Assembly (NCBI GenBank): GCA_016179765.1
Contig: JACPCL010000051.1
Location: 1-49,360 of the forward strand
Direction: 5' to 3'
DNA: 49,360 nucleotides
DNA from: Chloroflexota bacterium
GTDB taxonomy: Bacteria > Chloroflexota > Dehalococcoidia > Lucifugimonadales > JACPCL1
The notes beneath the pieces were generated by a model, which ran no database searches, was not told the origin of the DNA, and saw only the letters and a program-made list of their open reading frames with translations. The translations under genes were made by a program, and so were the position numbers. Numbering within the stretch: the first letter of the stretch is position 1; each line of letters opens with the position of its first letter. Positions 33,385 through 41,485 of the stretch are shown here, one piece after another.

Positions 33385-33621
33385 ACCTCTGTGCCGATTC
33401 CCCTTTTGGCAGGGAGAGTGCAGTGGGCGTTGAGTTTTCTGGAGGCCCCGCAGCCCTTTCCAGAACAGTCCCAAGTGCACCGGGTCATCAGGCCCAAAGG
33501 TCTCTTGGTGAGCAGTCTCTTAGCTAAACGATAGCTGCGTCTTGCCTCCCCTGGCCTACCAGTGTACTCTAGAACCACCCTCCACTAACCTATCCCATGC
33601 ATCCATGGAAGGAGGCAGCCT

Positions 33622-35913
33622 ATGGCAACCAAGACATCCCGTACTCGGCCAGCCTCATCCAACGGCGACTACCGGGTCATCGGGACGCGCCCGCCCCGGC
33701 ACGACGGCGTGGACAAGGTGACGGGCCGCGCCCAGTACGGCGCCGACATCTACCCCGCCGGCGTCCTGCACGGCCGCGTGCTACGCAGCCCCCATGCCCA
33801 CGCGCGTATCAAGTCCATAGACACCCGCCAGGCCGAGGCAATGCCGGGGGTAAAGGCGGTGGTGACCGCCAGGGACTTTCCGGCCCTGGAGTCGGACCAG
33901 ACCCTGGGCATGGGCGAGGCCAACTTCACCCTCAAGCAGCTCCGGGACAACGTCCTGGCCAGCGACAAAGCCCTCTACAAGGGACACCCCATCGCCGCCG
34001 TGGCCGCCGTTGACCCCCTCATCGCCGAAGAGGCCCTGGGGCTTATCCGCGTGGAGTACCAGGTGTTGCCACCCGTGCTGAACGTCCTGGACGCCATGAA
34101 GGAGGGCGCGCCCCTCCTCCACGATGACCTGCGCACCGAGGCCTTCGGCCAGCACGCCCCGTCGCCCAGCAACATCGCTACCCATACCCAGTACACCCTG
34201 GGTGACGTGGAGGCAGGTTTCGCCAGAGCGGACGTCATCGTGGAGCGGGAGTTCCACACCAAGACGGTCCACCAGGGCTACATTGAGCCGCACAACGCCA
34301 CCGCCTTCTGGAACCGGGACGGCAAGGTCACGCTCTGGTGCAGCACCCAGGGGCCTTTTGAGGTGCGGGACGCCACCGCGCGCATCCTGGGCCGCGAGGT
34401 GTCCGAGGTACGCCTGGTGCCTATGGAGATCGGCGGTGGCTTCGGCGGTAAATTTGAGCCTTACGGCGAACCGGTGGCGGCCCTCCTCTCCCGCAAGTGC
34501 GGCCACCCGGTGCGCATCATCATGAGCCGCACTGAGGAGTTTGAGAGCACCGGCCCCACGCCCGGCTCTTATATCAGGGTCAAGATGGGGGCCACGCGGA
34601 ATGGCAAGCTCGTGGCGGCCCAGGCCTACATGGCCTACGAGGCTGGGGCCTTCCCCGGCTCACCCGTGGGTGCAGGGGCGCTGTGCATCTTTGCGCCCTA
34701 CAATGTGCCCAACCTGCTCATTGACGCCCTGGATGTGGTGGTGAACAAGCCCAAGACCGCCGCCTACCGTGCGCCGGGCGCCACCAACGCCAGCTTCGCC
34801 GCGGAGACAGTGGTGGACGAGCTGGCGGAGAAGCTAGCCTTAGACCCCCTGGAGTTTCGCCTGCGCAACTCCGCCCGCAAAGGCTCCCGCCGGGCCGATG
34901 GCGTCGCCTTCCAGCGCATCGGCTGCCAGGAGGTCCTCCGCGCCCTGAAGGGGCACCCCCACTATAACTCACCTTGGCATGGCCCTAACCGGGGCCGGGG
35001 TATCGCCATAGGCTACTGGCTCAATGGCGGCGGCCCTTCAAGCTGCACCATCAAGGTCAACGCCGATGGCACGGTGAACCTGCTAGAGGGTTCGCCGGAC
35101 ATCGGCGGCACCAGGACCTCGGTGGCCATGCAGGCGGCGGAGGTGCTGGGCATCCCCGCCAGAGACGTACACCCTATGGTTGTGGACACCGATGCCGTGG
35201 GCTATACCAGCGGCACCGGCGGCAGCAGCGTTACCTTCAAGACGGGCTGGGCCGCCTACGAGGCTGCCCAGGACGTGAAGCGCCAGATAATCGCCCGCGC
35301 CGCGGAGATGTGGAAGGTCCCCGTCGGAGAGGTTGCCTTGGAGCAAGGCGTCGTCGCCTGCCACTCCAAGACCAACCTCCGTATGAGCTTCAAAGAGCTG
35401 GCGACCAAGCTGGAGGAGCTGGGCGCGCCCGTGGTGGGCCAGGGGACGGTGCGACCCAGGGGCGTCGGCGGCGCCTTCGCCGGGTGCATCGTGGACGTGG
35501 AGGTGGACAGGGAGACCGGCAAAGTGGAGGTCCTGCGTTTCACGGTCGCCCAGGACGCCGGCAAGGCCATTCATCCTACCTACGTGGAGGGCCAGATGCA
35601 GGGCGGCAGCGTCCAGGGCATCGGTTGGGCCCTGAACGAGGAGTACTTCTATACCGATGGCGGGGCTCTCGCCAATGCCAGCTACCTGGACTACCGCGTG
35701 CCCACGGCCCTGGACCTGCCCATGATAGAGGCGGTCATTGTGGAGGTGCCCAATCCGGGGCACCCCTTTGGCGTGCGCGGCGTCGGCGAGGTGTCCATCG
35801 TACCGCCGCCGGCGGCCCTGGCCAGCGCCATCTACCGCGCGGTGGGCGTGCGTATGGACCGCTTGCCTATGCACCCCGGCGCGGTCCTTGAAGCGATGCG
35901 GAGGAGGAGCTAG
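33622..35913 (+). CDS. XdhA/CoxL-family molybdopterin-binding subunit
   Basis: A 763-residue large subunit of the xanthine dehydrogenase family of molybdenum hydroxylases, which hydroxylate purines, CO, aldehydes or aromatic acids. The N-terminal Ald_Xan_dh_C domain (DKVTGRAQYGADI, LRSPHAHARI) leads into the Mo-cofactor domain: STQGPFEVRD, the GGGFGGKF cofactor loop, TAAYRAPGATNASFA, QNAGKAI-like AQDAGKAIHPTYVEGQMQGG, and the base Glu723 in RGVGEVS. The CoxL-type AYXCSFR signature is absent (YRAPGATN), so CO is unlikely. No FAD (CoxM) or iron-sulfur (CoxS) subunit is adjacent. AAGGAGG precedes the ATG. A MoaD-like gene follows after two bases. Confidence 0.9.
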   Translation: MATKTSRTRPASSNGDYRVIGTRPPRHDGVDKVTGRAQYGADIYPAGVLHGRVLRSPHAHARIKSIDTRQAEAMPGVKAVVTARDFPALESDQTLGMGEANFTLKQLRDNVLASDKALYKGHPIAAVAAVDPLIAEEALGLIRVEYQVLPPVLNVLDAMKEGAPLLHDDLRTEAFGQHAPSPSNIATHTQYTLGDVEAGFARADVIVEREFHTKTVHQGYIEPHNATAFWNRDGKVTLWCSTQGPFEVRDATARILGREVSEVRLVPMEIGGGFGGKFEPYGEPVAALLSRKCGHPVRIIMSRTEEFESTGPTPGSYIRVKMGATRNGKLVAAQAYMAYEAGAFPGSPVGAGALCIFAPYNVPNLLIDALDVVVNKPKTAAYRAPGATNASFAAETVVDELAEKLALDPLEFRLRNSARKGSRRADGVAFQRIGCQEVLRALKGHPHYNSPWHGPNRGRGIAIGYWLNGGGPSSCTIKVNADGTVNLLEGSPDIGGTRTSVAMQAAEVLGIPARDVHPMVVDTDAVGYTSGTGGSSVTFKTGWAAYEAAQDVKRQIIARAAEMWKVPVGEVALEQGVVACHSKTNLRMSFKELATKLEELGAPVVGQGTVRPRGVGGAFAGCIVDVEVDRETGKVEVLRFTVAQDAGKAIHPTYVEGQMQGGSVQGIGWALNEEYFYTDGGALANASYLDYRVPTALDLPMIEAVIVEVPNPGHPFGVRGVGEVSIVPPPAALASAIYRAVGVRMDRLPMHPGAVLEAMRRRS

Positions 35914-35915
35914 CC

Positions 35916-36218
35916 ATGGCTACCGTCTACATCCCCTCCCTGATGCGCAGCCTCACCGGGGGCCAGCACCGGGTGCAGGCGATGGGCAGCACCGTAGCCC
36001 AGGTGATAGACAGCCTGGAAAAGGCCTTCCCTGGCATGAAGGAGCGTCTGATGGAGGACGGGGACATCAAGCCCCACATCTCCGTGGCCGTGGATGGCGA
36101 GGTCACGCCCCTGGGCCTGCTGGAGTCGGTGAAGGAGAACAGCGAGGTGCACTTCCTCCCCGCCATAGGGGGGGGGAGTTCTGTTTGCTCTTGCGTGTTA
36201 ACCATGTCCCCCGACTAG
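35916..36218 (+). CDS. MoaD/ThiS-like sulfur carrier with C-terminal tail
   Basis: A 100-residue ubiquitin-fold protein: VYIPSLMRSLTGG, STVAQVIDSLEKAFPGMKERL, ISVAVDGEV, and SEVHFLPAIGGG. Carriers of this family end in Gly-Gly, which is adenylated and thiocarboxylated for molybdopterin or other sulfur transfer. Here thirteen residues (SSVCSCVLTMSPD) follow the glycines, and the stop codon TAG lies in the terminal inverted repeat of a MITE-like element (36207-36308). The 9-G run just before the tail (36168-36176) could also hide a frameshift. The gene overlaps nothing and starts two bases after the XdhA-type stop, suggesting a role in that enzyme. Confidence 0.82.
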   Translation: MATVYIPSLMRSLTGGQHRVQAMGSTVAQVIDSLEKAFPGMKERLMEDGDIKPHISVAVDGEVTPLGLLESVKENSEVHFLPAIGGGSSVCSCVLTMSPD

Positions 36219-36308
36219 CAGGCTGCGGAAAAAGGGAAGTCCAGAGGGGCGAAGCCCCTTTGACGGGGGTCTGGGGGTGTTCTTCAGCACCCTGCTAGAG
36301 TCGGGGGT
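36207..36308. mobile_element. MITE-like element at the moaD 3' end
   Basis: The left end CCCCCGACTAGCAGGCTGCGGAA and right end, read as reverse complement, CCCCCGACTCTAGCAGGGTGCTGAA are near-identical inverted ends around an 85-nt centre. The centre has a GGGGCGAAGCCCC hairpin (36255-36267). Such short elements with no ORF are MITE-like. The left repeat supplies the moaD stop codon. Confidence 0.65.
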
Positions 36309-36452
36309 TAGCCGAATCCAAACCTGGCGTTTTAGTGCCAGGGCATGGCAGTGCGCTTGGAAAGCAGATGGAACCGAAAGGCCCTTCCCATTGCTTTCCT
36401 CGGCAGAGGCGGTGGGGTATAGTGAAGGGTAGGACTTCTCACACCTCACGCC

Positions 36453-37358
36453 ATGTCGCTAACCTACGCCATCCAAACGGAACGCCTCACCAAGCTCTAC
36501 GGCAAGCACCGGGGCATAGAGGACGTAAGCCTTCAGGTGCACCAGGGCGAGGTCTTCGGCTTCCTCGGCCCCAACGGTGCCGGCAAGACCACCACCATCC
36601 GCATCTTTCTGGACCTCCTGCGTCCTACCAGCGGCTCCGCCAGCATCTTTGGACTGGACACCCAGCAGCATTCGGTGGCGATCAAGCGCAGGCTGGGCAA
36701 CATCCCCGGGGACATCGCACTGTACGATAGCTTGAAGGGCCGCGAGGTGCTTGACCTCCTGGGCAGCTTCCGCGGAGGAGGCGCACGGCGCACAGGGGAG
36801 CTTGCGGAGCGCTTTGGCCTGGACCTGGGCCGGCAGGTGCGGGCCTACTCCCGGGGCATGAAGCAGAAGCTGGCCATCCTCCAGGCCTTCATGCACGACC
36901 CAGAGCTCTATATGCTGGATGAGCCGACCCTTGGCCTTGACCCCCTCATGCAGCGGGAGTTTTACACCCTTTTGGGCGAGGAGCACCAGCGCGGCAAGAC
37001 CATCTTCTTCTCCTCTCACGTCCTTTCCGAAGCGGAGCGGCTGTGCCATCGCGTGGCCATCGTGCGGGAGGGAAGACTGGTGTTAGTAGAGGAGGTTGAA
37101 GTCCTGAAAAGACAAAAGGTGCGCAAACTCCACCTGCGTCTGAAGGCGGATGTGCCCCTAGAGGGGCTGCGGTTGCCTGGGGCGGAGCTTGTCCGCCGGG
37201 AAAACCAGGACGCGGAGTTCCTTGTCAAAGGGGAGCCAGGCCCGTTGCTGAAGGCGCTGGCAGCCCTGCCCCTAGAGGAGGTGACCTTCCCGGAGCCAAC
37301 CTTGGAGGAGGCGTTCCTGGAGTTCTACCAGGAAGCGCCAGGGAAGGCGGCGGCATGA
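36453..37358 (+). CDS. ABC-2 exporter ATP-binding subunit
   Basis: A 301-residue ATPase of a DrrA/CcmA-type exporter. Walker A is LGPNGAGKTTT, signature YSRGMKQKLAI, Walker B LYMLDEPTLGLDP and the H-loop SSH. A C-terminal accessory domain of about 80 residues (KLHLRLKADVPLEGL...EPTLEEAFLEFY) is typical of the DUF4162 tail in this branch. No ribosome site is seen; TATAGT at 36418-36423 is a possible -10. The permease overlaps its stop by four bases (ATGA). The substrate is unknown. Confidence 0.93.
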   Translation: MSLTYAIQTERLTKLYGKHRGIEDVSLQVHQGEVFGFLGPNGAGKTTTIRIFLDLLRPTSGSASIFGLDTQQHSVAIKRRLGNIPGDIALYDSLKGREVLDLLGSFRGGGARRTGELAERFGLDLGRQVRAYSRGMKQKLAILQAFMHDPELYMLDEPTLGLDPLMQREFYTLLGEEHQRGKTIFFSSHVLSEAERLCHRVAIVREGRLVLVEEVEVLKRQKVRKLHLRLKADVPLEGLRLPGAELVRRENQDAEFLVKGEPGPLLKALAALPLEEVTFPEPTLEEAFLEFYQEAPGKAAA

Positions 37359-38182
37359 GTCTGGCGCTTTTCCGGACAACCCTTAAGCTCAGTCAGTGGG
37401 CCGTAGGAGCATGGTCGGCCTTCCTGCTGCTGTACGGCTTACTTATTATGCTACTGTTCCCCTCCCTCCGAGAAAGTGCGCTGCCCCTGGAGGAGTACAT
37501 GCGGTCCCTGCCGGAGGGGATGTTGAACGCCATAGGCTTGACCGAAGCCGTCCTGGACGAGATGTTCGGCGCTGGGGGCATCTCCCTGGCCGGGTTTCTG
37601 GGGCAGGAATACCTCACATGGTGGCCTCTCATAGCTGGCATCTACGCCTTTATGTTTGGCGCGGGCGCCGTGGCGAGAGAAGCGGAACGAGGCACCATTG
37701 AGCTTCTCTTTTCTCACCCGCTGACACGCCTCCAACTGGTGGTGAGCAAATTCACATCGTTCCTGGCCATCGTAGCAATGCTTGTCGTGACCACCGCAGT
37801 CGGCATTGGCGCTGGGGTGTTGGCTATAGGTGAGCAACTGGATATGCTACGTCTGTCCCTCGCCATCGCCCAGGGCGGCCTTGTCGTCACCGCCATCGCC
37901 GCCTACTCCTTCTTGCTCTCTTGCTTGCTGCTGGACCCCCGAAAGGCCATGGCCGTGGCTGGCGGACTCATGGCCGCAATGTATCTCTTGAGCCTGCTGG
38001 GGCCTCTTCTGGACCCGTTCTCCTGGCTAACAAAACTCTCCTTGTTTTACTACTTCCGACCGCTGGAGGTCCTGGTCCGTGGTGAGTTTGCCCTCTCCAG
38101 CGTCCTGGTCTACGTGGGCGTCACTGCCGCTTGCCTGGTCGCAGCGATGGTCGTGTTCCAGCGGCGGAATGCGGTGCTATAG
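37355..38182 (+). CDS. ABC-2 type transporter permease
   Basis: A 275-residue membrane protein with six helices: one near residues 15-35, a large extracytoplasmic loop, then helices from about 90. FMFGAGAVAREAERGTIELLFSHPLTRLQLV is the conserved ABC-2 permease cytoplasmic segment. Its ATG overlaps the ATPase stop (ATGA), so translation is coupled and the two make one exporter. Confidence 0.88.
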   Translation: MSLALFRTTLKLSQWAVGAWSAFLLLYGLLIMLLFPSLRESALPLEEYMRSLPEGMLNAIGLTEAVLDEMFGAGGISLAGFLGQEYLTWWPLIAGIYAFMFGAGAVAREAERGTIELLFSHPLTRLQLVVSKFTSFLAIVAMLVVTTAVGIGAGVLAIGEQLDMLRLSLAIAQGGLVVTAIAAYSFLLSCLLLDPRKAMAVAGGLMAAMYLLSLLGPLLDPFSWLTKLSLFYYFRPLEVLVRGEFALSSVLVYVGVTAACLVAAMVVFQRRNAVL

Positions 38183-38190
38183 TGGCGGCC

Positions 38191-39996
38191 ATGGAGCGCG
38201 GGCAACGGTTGCGTCTGACCCTCAGTGGCATGGGCCGCTTGGGTGAAGCCTTGGCCGAAGCCGAGGGCAAGCCCATCTTTGTCTTCGGTGGCATCCCGGG
38301 CGAAGAGGTGGTGGCTGAAGTCATTGCCGAACGGCGGCGCTACGTCGCCGCCGAAGTGGTGGAGGTGCTGACGCCCTCGCCCCACCGGGTGCATGCGCCT
38401 TGCCCCTCCTTCGGGGCGTGCACCGGCTGCCAGTGGCAGCACATCGCCTACCCCCACCAGTTGGAGCTGAAGCGCCAGGCGGTGGCGGAGGCGCTGGAAC
38501 GGGTTGGAGGGCTTCTGGGTGTGGAGGTCCGCCCGACCCTGCCTTCGCCCCAGGAGTTCGGCTACCGCAACCACGCCCGCTTTACCGTGGGCCGCAGGGA
38601 AGGTGTGCTGGGGTATGTCCACCGGGAGAGGCGCCGCTACGTGGAGGTCCAGGCATGCATGATTATGGACCCCTGGATCAACGAGGCGATGGGCAAGCTG
38701 AGAGGCCACTGCGCGGAGACCTCTCAGCTTGCCGTCCGCTACGGGACGCGAAGCGGGAGCTGGCTCATCCAGCCCGCGCTTTCGGATCCAGGGTTAGCCC
38801 TTACTACTGGCCAGAAGCACTACACCGAAGTGGTCAATGGCGTACCCTTCCGCGTGGCGTCTCCCTCCTTTTTTCAGGTGAACACACCCCAGGCGGAGCG
38901 CATGGCGGACCTGGTAAAGGAGGCCCTGGCTCTTACGGGCAAAGAGGTGGTAGTGGATGCCTACGCCGGCGTCGGCGCCTTCGCCGCACTGCTGGCTCCC
39001 TACGCCCACACGAGCATAGCCATTGAGGAGTCTTCCTCGGCCATTGCAGATGCCCAGGTGAACCTGGCGAGCTTTCAGAACGTGTCCATCCTCAAAGGCA
39101 AGACGGAAGAGCTCCTCGGCCAGCTTGGGCTGTCGGTAGATGCCGTCGTCCTGGACCCGCCACGGGTGGGCTGCCAGCCGGAGGCGCTGGCGGCCCTTGC
39201 CCGCCTGGCCCCTGCCAGGGTAGCCTACGTCTCCTGCGACCCGGAGACCCTGGCCCGCGACCTGAAGGTCCTTTGTCACGGCCCCTTTCAGGTGGCCTGG
39301 GTGCAGCCTCTGGACATGTTTCCTCAGACCTACCACGTGGAGGCGGTGGCCCTCTTGACGCTCAAGGCAGGGTATCCCATCACCCTGGCGTCGTCGTCGC
39401 CACGGCGCAGGAGCATCCTGCACAAGGCGGGCCTGGCTTTCCCCGTCATGCCCCCCCAGGCGGAAGAGTCGCCGCCCCAGGGAAAGCCGGCTGAGCACGT
39501 GCAACAGGTGGCTTTAGCCAAGGCCAAGGAAGTTGCCGGGCGATTGCCCAGGGGCCTAGTGCTGGCCGCCGATACCGCCGTCGTAGACGGCGACCTCGTT
39601 CTGGGCAAGCCGAAGGGCGACGCCGAGGCCATGGCTATGCTGCGCAGCCTTCGGGGGAGGCGGCACCAGGTGATGACGGGCGTCGCCGTGGTAGACGTTG
39701 CCTCCGGCCAGGCGGCCTGCGACGTAGAGGTAAGCTGGGTAGTCATGCGGGACTACTCTGATGCCGAGGCCCAGGCCTTCGTAGACTCCGGCGCCGCCGC
39801 CGACAAAGCGGGGGCCTACGCCATACAGGACCCCGTCTTCAGGCCAACAGAGTCCGTAGAAGGGTGTTACCTGAATGTGGTAGGCTTGCCGCTGTGCCTG
39901 GCGGTGAAGCTGCTCCGGCGTATGGGGGCCGACCTGGGACAGGTGGCGATACCGCAGGTGTGCGCACTCCACAGCCCAGAAGGAGACACGCCGTGA
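38191..39996 (+). CDS. Fusion of 23S rRNA (uracil-5) methyltransferase (RlmD-like) and Maf
   Basis: A single 601-residue frame joins two usually separate proteins. Residues 1-390 are a TrmA/RumA-type m5U methyltransferase: N-terminal TRAM domain, four cluster cysteines (Cys71, Cys77, Cys80, Cys156), SAM motif VVDAYAGVGAFAALL, LDPPRVGC, catalytic Cys349 in YVSCDPETLARDL and base Glu384 in HVE. Residues 396-590 are Maf, a nucleotide pyrophosphatase or septum inhibitor: ITLASSSPRRRSIL, LAADTAVVDGDLVLGKP, and DKAGAYAIQ(D). No stop or second start separates them. The start at 38191 was chosen because it lies after the permease stop. The GTG of the next gene overlaps the stop. Confidence 0.92.
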   Translation: MERGQRLRLTLSGMGRLGEALAEAEGKPIFVFGGIPGEEVVAEVIAERRRYVAAEVVEVLTPSPHRVHAPCPSFGACTGCQWQHIAYPHQLELKRQAVAEALERVGGLLGVEVRPTLPSPQEFGYRNHARFTVGRREGVLGYVHRERRRYVEVQACMIMDPWINEAMGKLRGHCAETSQLAVRYGTRSGSWLIQPALSDPGLALTTGQKHYTEVVNGVPFRVASPSFFQVNTPQAERMADLVKEALALTGKEVVVDAYAGVGAFAALLAPYAHTSIAIEESSSAIADAQVNLASFQNVSILKGKTEELLGQLGLSVDAVVLDPPRVGCQPEALAALARLAPARVAYVSCDPETLARDLKVLCHGPFQVAWVQPLDMFPQTYHVEAVALLTLKAGYPITLASSSPRRRSILHKAGLAFPVMPPQAEESPPQGKPAEHVQQVALAKAKEVAGRLPRGLVLAADTAVVDGDLVLGKPKGDAEAMAMLRSLRGRRHQVMTGVAVVDVASGQAACDVEVSWVVMRDYSDAEAQAFVDSGAAADKAGAYAIQDPVFRPTESVEGCYLNVVGLPLCLAVKLLRRMGADLGQVAIPQVCALHSPEGDTP

Positions 39997-40250
39997 ACCT
40001 CTTCGGCATCGGCTTCTTTGAGATCGTCGTCATCCTCCTTATCGCCTTTCTGGTATTGGGACCAGCCAGCATGATAGACACCGCCAAGGGGTTGGGCAAA
40101 ACCCTGCGCCAGTTGCAACGCGCCGCCTCGGAGGTGCCCCGCCTCCTCTCCCTGGACGAAGAACCGGAGAAGGAGACCACACCGCCGCGGCAGCAGGTGT
40201 CGGAAACGCCGGCGGACGACCAGGGTGATAGGCCCGTGCCCCGAGCGTAA
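39993..40250 (+). CDS. TatA/TatB-like twin-arginine translocase protein
   Basis: An 85-residue Tat component starting with GTG at 39993, overlapping the previous stop by four bases (GTGA) and preceded by AAGGAG. One membrane helix (FFEIVVILLIAFLVLGP) is followed by the amphipathic AKGLGKTLRQLQRAASEV and a charged tail, the TatA/B pattern. The Glu in FFEI and the LGP hinge are conserved. Placed directly before tatC, it is the TatB- or TatA-like partner of that channel. A second TatA-like protein is encoded at 41074-41274. Confidence 0.88.
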   Translation: MNLFGIGFFEIVVILLIAFLVLGPASMIDTAKGLGKTLRQLQRAASEVPRLLSLDEEPEKETTPPRQQVSETPADDQGDRPVPRA

Positions 40251-40255
40251 GCCCT

Positions 40256-40996
40256 ATGTCCACTCCCCCCAAAGAGTTTACCATCCGAGAGCACCTGGAG
40301 GAGCTTCGCCGAAGGCTGACGGTGGCGGCCATCGGAACCGTTGTCACCACCGCCGTGGCCTTTGTCTTCCACCGCCAGGTGCTGCTGTTGCTCATTCACC
40401 CTGCCGAGCGGGCCCTGGGCCAAAAGGCGCCCCTCGTCTTTACCAGCACTACAGAGCTCCTCGGCGTCTCCATGAAGGTCGCACTCATGGGCGGCCTCGT
40501 CCTGGCCCTTCCCCTCTGGGTCTACCAGGTGATGATGTTTGTGGCTCCCGGGTTGACCCCCAGAGAGAAGCGATACGTGTTCTTTTCCTTGCCTGGCATC
40601 ACCCTCGCCTTTATAGCAGGAGTGCTCTTTGGCTACTTTGTCCTCATTCCCCCAGCGCTGCGCTTCCTCCTGAACTTCAACACCGACATCGCCAAACCCT
40701 TGATCAGCATTGGCAACTACATCAACCTCATCACTACCCTGCTCTTCTGGTTGGGCGTCGTCTTTGAGACGCCGGTGCTCATGTTCGTGCTGGCCAGGCT
40801 CCGCATCGTGACGCACCGCACCTTTGCCCGCTGGCGCAAGCTGGCCATCATAGGCGCATTTGTCCTGGGGGCAGCCATCACCCCCACCTTTGACCCAGTG
40901 AACCAGACGCTGGTGGCGGTGCCTATCATCCTCCTGTACGAGGCCGGCATCCTTCTGGCGTGGCTGGGTCGCCGGCGGGAGAAACGAGAGAGCTAG
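40256..40996 (+). CDS. tatC: Twin-arginine translocase channel subunit TatC
   Basis: The 246-residue receptor and channel for folded Tat substrates. It shows the N-terminal cytoplasmic EHLEELRRRL motif that reads the twin-Arg signal, six membrane helices, and FVAPGLTPREKRYVF between helices. The gene is five bases after the TatA/B-like stop. A 46-nt palindrome follows before the opposing tatA. Confidence 0.95.
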   Translation: MSTPPKEFTIREHLEELRRRLTVAAIGTVVTTAVAFVFHRQVLLLLIHPAERALGQKAPLVFTSTTELLGVSMKVALMGGLVLALPLWVYQVMMFVAPGLTPREKRYVFFSLPGITLAFIAGVLFGYFVLIPPALRFLLNFNTDIAKPLISIGNYINLITTLLFWLGVVFETPVLMFVLARLRIVTHRTFARWRKLAIIGAFVLGAAITPTFDPVNQTLVAVPIILLYEAGILLAWLGRRREKRES

Positions 40997-40998
40997 AA

Positions 40999-41044
40999 AA
41001 GGAAGCGGCCCAGTCCCGACGCGTCGGGACTGGGCCGCTTCCTT
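40999..41044. terminator. Perfect 46-nt palindrome, bidirectional terminator
   Basis: AAGGAAGCGGCCCAGTCCCGACG and its exact reverse complement form 23-bp arms with no unpaired base outside the turn. The A/T ends give A and T runs on either strand. It separates converging tatC and tatA. Confidence 0.85.
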
Positions 41045-41073
41045 CGTCACTCCATCTCCTCAGGCGGAGAAGA

Positions 41074-41274
41074 CTACGTCTTCGTCTCGCCCGTTTTCTG
41101 TCCTGTCTTCTCGTCCTTCGCCTTGTCTTCATCCTCATCGCTGGAGACAGAGCGCCGGAAGGAACGGATACCCTTGCCAATGGCCCCGCCTATCTCCGGC
41201 AGCTTTCCTGCACCGAAGATAACCAGGATGATGACCAGGATGATGATGAGCTCCGTCGGCCCTATGCGAGGCAT
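41074..41274 (-). CDS. tatA: TatA-like twin-arginine translocase protein
   Basis: A 66-residue Tat[44 protein letters not shown], with one helix, the FGAGKLPE hinge and the amphipathic segment, then an acidic and Lys-rich tail. The start at 41274 follows a GGGGGAG site and lies within a longer frame that runs through the tRNA-Ala gene, which is not coding. It faces tatC across the palindrome, so this TatA and the TatB-like protein are on opposite strands. Confidence 0.93.
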   Translation of the reverse strand: MPRIGPTELIIILVIILVIFGAGKLPEIGGAIGKGIRSFRRSVSSDEDEDKAKDEKTGQKTGETKT

Positions 41275-41363
41275 AGCTCCCCCTTTCTTCTCCTGCACGT
41301 CCCGTGCCTCCATCATACCCTTGCGGGGGAGGCGACGCAAGCCAAGGGACTCCTCACACTTCC

Positions 41364-41393
41364 TTGACGCCTTCTTACAGCGGAACCTATACT
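41364..41393 (+). promoter_or_regulatory. Promoter for tRNA-Ala
   Basis: TTGACG (41364-41369), 18-bp spacer, TATACT (41388-41393). The tRNA begins 17 bp downstream, a normal distance for a stable-RNA gene. Confidence 0.7.
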
Positions 41394-41409
41394 GAATCTG
41401 GCGGCACGT

Positions 41410-41485
41410 GGGGCTGTAGCTCAGTTGGGAGAGCGCCTCCTTTGCAAGGAGGAAGTCAGGGGTTCGAGTCCCCTCAGCTCCACCA
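41410..41485 (+). tRNA. tRNA-Ala (TGC anticodon)
   Basis: GGGGCTG...CAGCTCC acceptor arms pair, the D loop has AGCTCAGTTGGGAGAGC, the anticodon arm is CCTCC-TTTGCAA-GGAGG with TGC at positions 34-36, and GGTTCGAGTCCC forms the T arm. CCA is encoded at 41483-41485. The gene is intact and has a promoter. A recombinase remnant reads into it from the right, so this tRNA is the likely integration site. Confidence 0.97.

Noticed and set aside
33385-33621. Regulatory RNA in the gap before the XdhA-type gene
   Set aside because: No conserved fold or strong hairpin with a T-run could be recognised by eye.
33622-35913. CO dehydrogenase large subunit
   Set aside because: The AYXCSFR loop typical of form I CoxL is absent, and the coxS and coxM partners are missing.
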